A model generated the notes under the pieces. The model saw only the letters and a program-made list of their open reading frames with translations. It searched no databases and was not told where the DNA came from. Below, one piece after another: positions 5,456 to 10,442 of a stretch of 10,442 nt of DNA (position 1 is the first letter of the stretch; every line of letters starts with the position of its first letter). Origin of the DNA: JBBDSJ01 sp040905025 (lineage in GTDB: Bacteria > Pseudomonadota > Gammaproteobacteria > Methylohalomonadales > Methylohalomonadaceae); NCBI GenBank assembly GCA_040905025.1, contig JBBDSJ010000026.1:1-10442 (forward strand), written 5' to 3'. The position numbers and the translations under genes are program-made.

Positions 5456-6412
5456 ATGGCGTTCATGAAATACGCCGGCCTGTGGGACAGAAACCCGACA
5501 AATAAAGACTTCTTTGACGTGCTGGAGCATATTGCCAGCAACCTGCCCGGTTTTATTTATCAGCTGCATCTCGATAACGATAATCACTACCGTTATACCT
5601 ACGCCAGCAAGAGTGTTGAAAGCATGTTTGGTGTCACACCTGCTGAAGTCGAAGCGAATGCAGATGTCCTGCTCAGTATGGTTCACCCGGACGATTATGA
5701 ACGGATTATTAGCGAGAGCATTCAATGCGCAGAAACGTTGTCTCACTGGCACTCGTATTTCCGAATGGTCAGGCCGGATGGCGTCACACTCTGGATCGAG
5801 GCCCGCGATACACCACAACGGCTTGAAGACGGCAGCATGCTGTGGACCGGTTATGCCAATGACGTTACCCGACAGCGTGAAGCCGAGGCGCATATTATGC
5901 ATCTCGCCCATCATGATGTCCTGACCGGCCTTCTCAATCGTTCGCTGTTTTCCGAACTGCTGAAAAACAACCTGAAGCTGGCGGCGCGAAACAACAAGCG
6001 CACAGCGCTGCTGTTCATTGATCTGGATGAGTTCAAACCGGTAAATGATACTCATGGTCACGCCATAGGCGATATGTTGTTGCAACAGGTCGCCGAACGC
6101 ATCAAAACCGCATTGCGTAGTTCAGATGCGGTTTGCCGGATAGGTGGTGATGAGTTTGTTGTCATGTTGCCGGTCATGACTAGTGAAGCCGATGTGTTGC
6201 TGGTCGCCGGGAAAATCCTCACGCAAATGTGCCGGCCATTTGAACTGGAGGACTATAGTATTGAAATATCCGCCAGCATCGGGATTGCCGTCTACCCCGA
6301 GCACGGTACGGATGATATTGAGTTAATGAAAAATGCAGACCGGGCGATGTATATGGCGAAAAAGAAAGGCCGCAACCAGGTGCAGATACTGCCTTCTGCA
6401 GGGAGCAATTGA
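5456..6412 (+). CDS. PAS-GGDEF diguanylate cyclase
   Basis: A 318-aa soluble protein with no membrane helix. A PAS domain of the PAS_3 type (about residues 28-138: FIYQLH, the HPDDY at 77-81, then the GTLWIEARxTP-like strand) is joined by a short helix to a GGDEF domain (about 145-312). The catalytic signature GGDEF is intact at 230-234, the metal-binding FIDLDEF is at 187-193, and the RxxD inhibitory site is at 221-224, exactly five residues before GGDEF. It should make c-di-GMP from GTP, with product feedback inhibition, under control of a signal sensed by the PAS domain. No haem- or flavin-specific residues could be assigned. ATG at 5456 and ATG at 5465 are both possible starts and neither has a strong ribosome-binding site. 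A TGA at 5432 rules out a longer product. Confidence 0.93.
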   Translation: MAFMKYAGLWDRNPTNKDFFDVLEHIASNLPGFIYQLHLDNDNHYRYTYASKSVESMFGVTPAEVEANADVLLSMVHPDDYERIISESIQCAETLSHWHSYFRMVRPDGVTLWIEARDTPQRLEDGSMLWTGYANDVTRQREAEAHIMHLAHHDVLTGLLNRSLFSELLKNNLKLAARNNKRTALLFIDLDEFKPVNDTHGHAIGDMLLQQVAERIKTALRSSDAVCRIGGDEFVVMLPVMTSEADVLLVAGKILTQMCRPFELEDYSIEISASIGIAVYPEHGTDDIELMKNADRAMYMAKKKGRNQVQILPSAGSN

Positions 6413-6561
6413 AGCGAACAAACGACAGCGATGGCCATCAAAACAATTATTATCAATGGCATTGCCATGCGCGTCGCAATTTCGAAAACCGGCCGTTGGC
6501 TTCACTATGCTAATCACGCAATATCCATAAATTGCTATCTAACCGGATTGGAAAAGTAGAA

Positions 6562-8607
6562 ATGAAACGTCCTGTCAAAATCGTCCTTGCCCTGCTGGGT
6601 GCCGGTGTGCTGGTACTGGGTCTGGTATTTGTGGTTTTCGTGGCTACCTTTGATGCCAATGAATACAAGGATGTAATTGTTCGAGCCGTGGAAGCGCAAA
6701 CCGGTCGTGAACTGGTCATGCAGGGTGATGTTGAATTAGCCGCGTCATTGTTTCCGACCGTGGTGATTAATGATGTCAGTCTGGCTAATGCGGGCTGGAG
6801 TGAACGGCCGATAATGCTGTCAGTGGCGCGTCTGGAAGTCCAGGCAGCGGTCTTGCCCTTATTGCGTGGCGCGATAGTGATTCACCGGATTGTATTGCAA
6901 CAGCCTGAAATATATCTGGAAATTAATGCTGATGGCCGTGCCAACTGGGAGTTTGATGGTCCTGGCCAGCCGGCCAAAGCGGAGGAGCCAGCACCGGCAG
7001 CCACTGGTGGCCCGGCGATAGCCGTCAACGAGGTACAAATCGAATCTGGCCGTATTCATTATCACAGTCCGGATGCAGAGCCGGTCTTACTCAGCATAAA
7101 CAAATTACTGGCGCGCAGTGACGCGACAGACGCCCCATTGCAACTTGAGTTGCAGGCCAATTACGCTGATTTGCCGATCAATGTCAGTGGCAGTGTCGGT
7201 TCATTGCAGCAACTGACCCAGGCCGACAGCTATCCGCTGGATCTGACTGTTAATCTTGGCAAGGCTGAATTTACGCTCAAGGGCGAAAGCCGCAATCCGG
7301 CACATACTGAAGGCTTCTCGGTTGCGCTGACCGCACGTCTGGCCACACTTGATTACTTTAACGAACTCATTGGCAGTGAATTTCCGGCAGTCGGCCCCCT
7401 CAGCCTTAATGCCCACTTGAGCGGCAATGCTGAACAGCTCCAGCTCAGCGATTTGAAATTGCAAATGGCCGAGTCTGATCTAGCCGGCGATGCCAGTCTG
7501 GATCTGACCGGTGAGCGACCCGCAATCAAGGCAACCCTGGTCGCTGATATGCTCGATTTACGGCCATTACAGCCGGCCGACGAAGACGGTAAGGCAGCAG
7601 CAGAATCGAAACAGCCGGAGCGGTTATTTTCCAAAGATGAATTTGACCTGATGGCACTGCGGCAAATTGACGCCGATATCAGCCTGAACGCCGCCAGGTT
7701 GCAGACCCGCCAGGCTGAATTCATGCCGTTCGAGTTGATGCTCAAACTGGTGGCGGGTCGCCTGCAAATAACACCGCGCGGCCATCTGGCATCCGGCCAA
7801 CTGGCGGCTGATGTTCATCTGGATGCCGCTGCCGCTACACCAGTGCTCAAACTGGAGCTTGTAATTGACGACATTCTGCCGGAGCAGCTTCCAGCGCTGG
7901 CGGAAGAGCCCTTTATGCGTAATGGCCGTACCGATATTCGTTTTAATGGCAGCAGCCGCGGCAGCAGTGCTGCCGCGATGGCCGGTCACTTTAATGGCCG
8001 CCTGCTGGTGGAAGTCGGTAGTGGCGAATTGATGAACAGAATGACGGATATGGCTGGTGCCGATCTGATTTTTTCGGCGTTCCAGATGTTGAATCCGATG
8101 GCGGAAAAAGACAGCAGCTCGACGCTGGTCTGCGGCGTACTGAATTTTGCTATCGAGGACGGCCTGGCCACCGCCAGCGAAGGTGTTGCCCTGCAAACCA
8201 ACAAGGTCAATGTGCTGGGTAGTGCGATCGTCAATCTGAAAACCGAAGAAATTGATTTCCGCGCCAAACCACAAGCACGCTCCGGCATGGGGGTGAATAT
8301 CAGTCAACTATCGGATGCGGTCTACATAGGCGGCACCATCATGAATCCGCGTCCGGCCACTGATGTACGCGGCGCCCTGAAAACAGCCGGCAGGGTGGGC
8401 GCTGCTTTCGCAACGGGTGGTCTGTCGATTCTGGCAGAGGGCATGTTCGAGCGTAAATTTTCCAGCGATGACCCCTGTGGAGTGGCACTGGGTAAAATAG
8501 CGGCCGATGGCGCTCTGCCGGAACCGGTGGATGAAAAAGGCACCCTGGAGAAGGCCGGGGACGGGGTACGGGGCATGTTTCGTGGAATATTTGGTGGCGA
8601 CAAATAA
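6562..8607 (+). CDS. AsmA-family inner-membrane/periplasmic protein
   Basis: A 681-aa protein with one N-terminal membrane helix (about residues 6-28). The AsmA N-terminal domain follows (DANEYKDVIVRAVEAQTGRELV, then the FPTVVINDVSLANAGW segment), then a Pro/Ala/Glu linker (about 133-150), beta-rich repeats and the AsmA C-terminal region (about 480-640). The family is anchored in the inner membrane with the bulk in the periplasm. Relatives are thought to influence outer-membrane assembly or lipid transport. C524 and C639 are the two cysteines noted in the C-terminal region and could form a disulfide. I preferred the ATG at 6562, preceded by GGAAAAGTAGAA, over a TTG at 6532 because the basic start MKRPVK fits directly before the helix. 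The length is near that of E. coli AsmA (617 aa). It follows the PAS-GGDEF gene by 149 bp, with no visible functional tie. Confidence 0.9.
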   Translation: MKRPVKIVLALLGAGVLVLGLVFVVFVATFDANEYKDVIVRAVEAQTGRELVMQGDVELAASLFPTVVINDVSLANAGWSERPIMLSVARLEVQAAVLPLLRGAIVIHRIVLQQPEIYLEINADGRANWEFDGPGQPAKAEEPAPAATGGPAIAVNEVQIESGRIHYHSPDAEPVLLSINKLLARSDATDAPLQLELQANYADLPINVSGSVGSLQQLTQADSYPLDLTVNLGKAEFTLKGESRNPAHTEGFSVALTARLATLDYFNELIGSEFPAVGPLSLNAHLSGNAEQLQLSDLKLQMAESDLAGDASLDLTGERPAIKATLVADMLDLRPLQPADEDGKAAAESKQPERLFSKDEFDLMALRQIDADISLNAARLQTRQAEFMPFELMLKLVAGRLQITPRGHLASGQLAADVHLDAAAATPVLKLELVIDDILPEQLPALAEEPFMRNGRTDIRFNGSSRGSSAAAMAGHFNGRLLVEVGSGELMNRMTDMAGADLIFSAFQMLNPMAEKDSSSTLVCGVLNFAIEDGLATASEGVALQTNKVNVLGSAIVNLKTEEIDFRAKPQARSGMGVNISQLSDAVYIGGTIMNPRPATDVRGALKTAGRVGAAFATGGLSILAEGMFERKFSSDDPCGVALGKIAADGALPEPVDEKGTLEKAGDGVRGMFRGIFGGDK

Positions 8608-8698
8608 CCCGGCCCAGCCAATTTAAAAATAAATCAGAGACTTAGCGAAAGGCCGTGAAAATTCCGGGTTTTTTGCAATTATTTAGTGCAGATTTGGC

Positions 8699-8727
8699 CT
8701 GTCAGGGAGTAGAATACTGGCTATAAT
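8699..8727 (+). promoter_or_regulatory. Sigma-70-like promoter in the gap after the AsmA gene
   Basis: CTGTCA (8699-8704, four of six matches to TTGACA) is followed after exactly 17 bp by a perfect TATAAT (8722-8727). Transcription would begin near 8735. The spacer holds AGTA-GAA-TACT (8708-8718), a small palindrome. The strong terminator at 8754-8800 lies only about 20-65 nt downstream, so the product would be a very short RNA unless polymerase reads through. Confidence 0.45.
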
Positions 8728-8734
8728 AATTACT

Positions 8735-8800
8735 AAACGATACTCCCCGCTATCCCGCCTGTTGAACAGCGAAGACTGACTCAGCAGGCGGGTTTTCTTT
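8735..8800 (+). ncRNA. Possible short RNA or attenuated leader
   Basis: The predicted transcript from the TATAAT promoter to the T-run is about 66 nt: an unpaired 5' segment of about 19 nt (ACGATACTCCCCGCTAT) and then one terminator hairpin. It contains no reading frame. It may be a stand-alone small RNA, an attenuator for the cyclase gene farther right, or a chance promoter in front of the AsmA terminator. It does not match the c-di-GMP riboswitch consensus that I can recall. Confidence 0.25.
8754..8800 (+). terminator. Strong rho-independent terminator
   Basis: CCCGCCTGTTGA (8754-8765) pairs with TCAGCAGGCGGG (8781-8792) to form a 12-bp stem with one G-U wobble. The loop of 15 nt can itself form a CAG/CTG mini-stem (8767-8769 with 8776-8778). 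TTTTCTTTTT follows directly. It would end the AsmA-gene transcript and any RNA from the promoter at 8699-8727. Confidence 0.85.
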
Positions 8801-8802
8801 TT

Positions 8803-9083
8803 GTGAATCAAATACTTGAGAATCCAGGCGTAAATCCTGAGAATAGCTGATTGATTAATTATTATATGCTTGTTAACCACTATTTATAAAGAAATTACTT
8901 TAATTAAATTACATTAATTTACATCAATATATTGTTGTATTTGTTGATAATTAATCCTAAGTAGTAAGCAAAATATTTTCGTTAGATAAGCGCGTGCGAA
9001 TGCTAGGTTACCTGCAAGGGGAAATTGGGCATACTGACGGCCATTCCGGCGCGCTAAATACATCTTCAATCCCAGAATCCTGA
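8803..9083. other. Gene-less AT-rich intergenic stretch
   Basis: No convincing gene is seen on either strand. Roughly 8860-8960 is very AT-rich, with short runs such as TTACAT repeated at about 11-bp spacing near 8908-8925, which could favour bending or nucleoid-protein binding. The part from about 8990 returns to normal composition and contains an ATG at 9000 that opens a 27-codon frame ending at TGA 9081-9083, in the same frame as the cyclase gene downstream. A 64-codon frame on the minus strand (8914-9108) resembles no protein I know. Confidence 0.5.
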
Positions 9084-9203
9084 CGGCCAACTGCCCTGCT
9101 TCGCTCAATCACACAACAGCTTGCCGCCACGCTGCCATATGCGCTGTTACTGTTTGGTACAGCCTGGCTGGTACCGCATCTCGGCAGTCAAATCCCGATC
9201 GCT

Positions 9204-10325
9204 TTGAGCGGGTATTTGCATTACGCACCGACAATCATCTGCGGTTTAACAATCCTGCTGGCATTCGCCTTTCATCGCAGCCGTGTTCTGCTCGCTGCCC
9301 TTTCAGTTGCCCTCGCCTATTGGGCAATGCAACTCAGTCTGGATCTGCCGGCTGACAAAAGCCTGGTCTTAACAGGATTGGCGCAACTGGCACTTTGCAG
9401 CAACCTGTTGATACTCGCGCTGGCGCATGAGCGTGGCCTGCTGTCGCGGCATGGAGCAATACGCCTTGGCCTGATCCTGGCCGAGGTCATTGTTATTGGC
9501 TTGCTGGTTGCGATTGCCAGTGGGCCACTGGCCAGCCTGCTGCAATGGCAATTGTTCACATCAGGTGTTGTCGCCCGCGCAAACATTTCGCAAATAATAT
9601 TATTGTTGCTGTTGCCTGCGCTTATCGGCCTGATTGCCCGCCAGGTATTGCAGCCTTCTGCTGTTCATGCCGCCTTGCTAGCTGCGTTTCTGGCCAGTTT
9701 GATTGCTGCATTTCGGCCGGATACGCCGTTCTGGAGCATGGCCTATATGAGTACTGCAGCCCTGCTGCTGCTGTTTGGTTTATTGCAGGATTCCTACCGG
9801 ATGGCATTTCTGGATGAACTCACCGGCTTGCGCGGCCGCCGTTCACTCCAGCAAAAATTGCTGACGCTGGGTAATCAGTACACGATTGCCATGCTCGATG
9901 TGGATCATTTCAAGCAATTCAATGATACGCATGGCCATGATGTTGGCGATCAGGTCTTGAAAATGGTGGCCAGTCAAATGGGCCAGGTAACCGGCGGCGG
10001 TACAGCGTATCGGTATGGCGGTGAGGAATTCACGATTGTTTTTCCGCGCAAGACCAGCAAGCAGTGCATTCCGCATTTATCAGCCGTACGTGAAGCCATA
10101 GAGGAATACACTCTGCTTATCCGCAGCAAGGAACGGCCACGGCGTCAACAAAAAGGCCGGCAGCGCCGCGGCCAGGGTCAATCCACCAAGCGCGTCAGTG
10201 TTACTGTCAGTATTGGTGTCGCTGAATGCAACGAGAAGTTGCAAACACCCAAGCAAGTTATGGAGGCCGCTGATCAGGCGCTATACCGGGCCAAGGAAAA
10301 TGGCCGCAATCAAATCAGCCGCTGA
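9204..10325 (+). CDS. Membrane-bound GGDEF diguanylate cyclase
   Basis: As called, 373 aa. Several membrane helices (roughly residues 8-24, 28-46, 54-74, 88-106, 128-146, 152-170 and 176-194) are followed by a cytoplasmic GGDEF domain (about 200-372). The active-site signature is GGEEF (272-276) and the metal-site motif LDVDHF is at 231-236, so cyclase activity is likely. There is no RxxD I-site five residues upstream (TGGGTAYRY instead), so product inhibition through that site is not expected. A basic Arg/Lys/Gln-rich insertion (about 308-330) sits before the VSVTVSIGVAE strand. The start is doubtful: TTG at 9204 is the first standard start codon, but the frame is open back to 9084 and encodes a plausible extra helix (LPYALLLFGTAWLVP) there. 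The true protein may begin with a rare codon such as CTG at 9096, or the 5' end may be damaged. Confidence 0.85.
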   Translation: MSGYLHYAPTIICGLTILLAFAFHRSRVLLAALSVALAYWAMQLSLDLPADKSLVLTGLAQLALCSNLLILALAHERGLLSRHGAIRLGLILAEVIVIGLLVAIASGPLASLLQWQLFTSGVVARANISQIILLLLLPALIGLIARQVLQPSAVHAALLAAFLASLIAAFRPDTPFWSMAYMSTAALLLLFGLLQDSYRMAFLDELTGLRGRRSLQQKLLTLGNQYTIAMLDVDHFKQFNDTHGHDVGDQVLKMVASQMGQVTGGGTAYRYGGEEFTIVFPRKTSKQCIPHLSAVREAIEEYTLLIRSKERPRRQQKGRQRRGQGQSTKRVSVTVSIGVAECNEKLQTPKQVMEAADQALYRAKENGRNQISR

Positions 10326-10442
10326 TCGCATTGAAGTGCGCATTTGAGATAAAACCAAACCGGGAAACAAAGCATTAACTCCACTGGCGTCATTGCGGGC
10401 AGACCACAACCCAGTCGAATAATCAGTAACTCCGCTATCGTC

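Noticed and set aside
6431..6559. 42-codon open frame ending 2 nt before the AsmA start
   Set aside because: It has no ribosome-binding site and its product shows no recognisable features. Translational coupling is possible but unsupported.
8606..8674. AACCCGG at the AsmA stop and CCGGGTTTTTT near 8664-8674 as a terminator
   Set aside because: The arms are about 50 nt apart with no clear intervening fold. The hairpin at 8754-8800 is far stronger.
8735..9083. c-di-GMP riboswitch before the membrane cyclase
   Set aside because: I looked for the GEMM-type conserved segments, because the downstream gene makes c-di-GMP, and did not find them.
8914..9108. 64-codon minus-strand open frame
   Set aside because: Half of it lies in the AT-rich stretch, its translation resembles nothing I recognise, and it overlaps the upstream extension of the cyclase frame.
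1..10442. CRISPR arrays, tRNA or rRNA genes, toxin-antitoxin pairs
   Set aside because: No regularly spaced repeats, no tRNA-like cloverleaf or rRNA segment, and no toxin-like partner gene was found in a reading of both strands.

Overview
The window looks like chromosomal DNA of a Gram-negative proteobacterium, probably beta or gamma. The reasons are an AsmA-type envelope protein, a periplasmic-sensor EAL protein, several c-di-GMP enzymes and roughly 50% GC. The genus cannot be named from the sequence. The left edge (1-55) is the outer end of an IS21-type insertion sequence whose genes lie outside the window.

Left third (56-2601): two tandem Crp/Fnr-family regulators are read leftward (297-1010 and 1137-1916). 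Divergent from them, two very small membrane-protein genes are read rightward (2162-2308, an lmo0937-family protein, and 2383-2601). Four related palindromes of the form TGTRCG-N4-CGCACA lie in this part, at 229-244, 1094-1109, 1979-1994 and 2071-2086. Each is followed 20-22 bp downstream by a -10-like hexamer with no usable -35, which is the layout of a class II Crp/Fnr-activated promoter. Three of them face the two regulators and the small membrane-protein pair. The fourth faces a gene-less stretch that ends in a rho-independent terminator (73-110). The predicted RNA of about 120 nt folds into nested stems with a C-rich CCCCACCCUCCU apical loop, so it is a candidate small RNA. I found it by reading the sequence and consider it the most interesting object in the window.

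Middle (2635-6412): a 759-aa periplasmic-sensor GGDEF-EAL protein (2635-4914, leftward) has a destroyed GGDEF site and an apparently complete EAL site, so it is probably a c-di-GMP phosphodiesterase. After it come a small XRE-type regulator (5150-5368) and a PAS-GGDEF diguanylate cyclase with an intact catalytic site and I-site (5456-6412).

Right third (6562-10442): an AsmA-family protein (6562-8607) is followed by about 475 bp without a clear gene. That stretch holds a perfect TATAAT promoter, a very strong terminator about 65 nt downstream of it (a second possible short RNA or attenuator), and an AT-rich segment. The last gene is a polytopic-membrane GGDEF cyclase (9204-10325) without an I-site. 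Its coding frame continues upstream to 9084 with no ATG, GTG or TTG. No gene is visible in 10326-10442.

Taken together, the window pairs a Crp/Fnr-controlled stress or envelope module (regulators, small membrane proteins, possible sRNA) with a c-di-GMP module of two synthases and one hydrolase that differ in how they sense signals.
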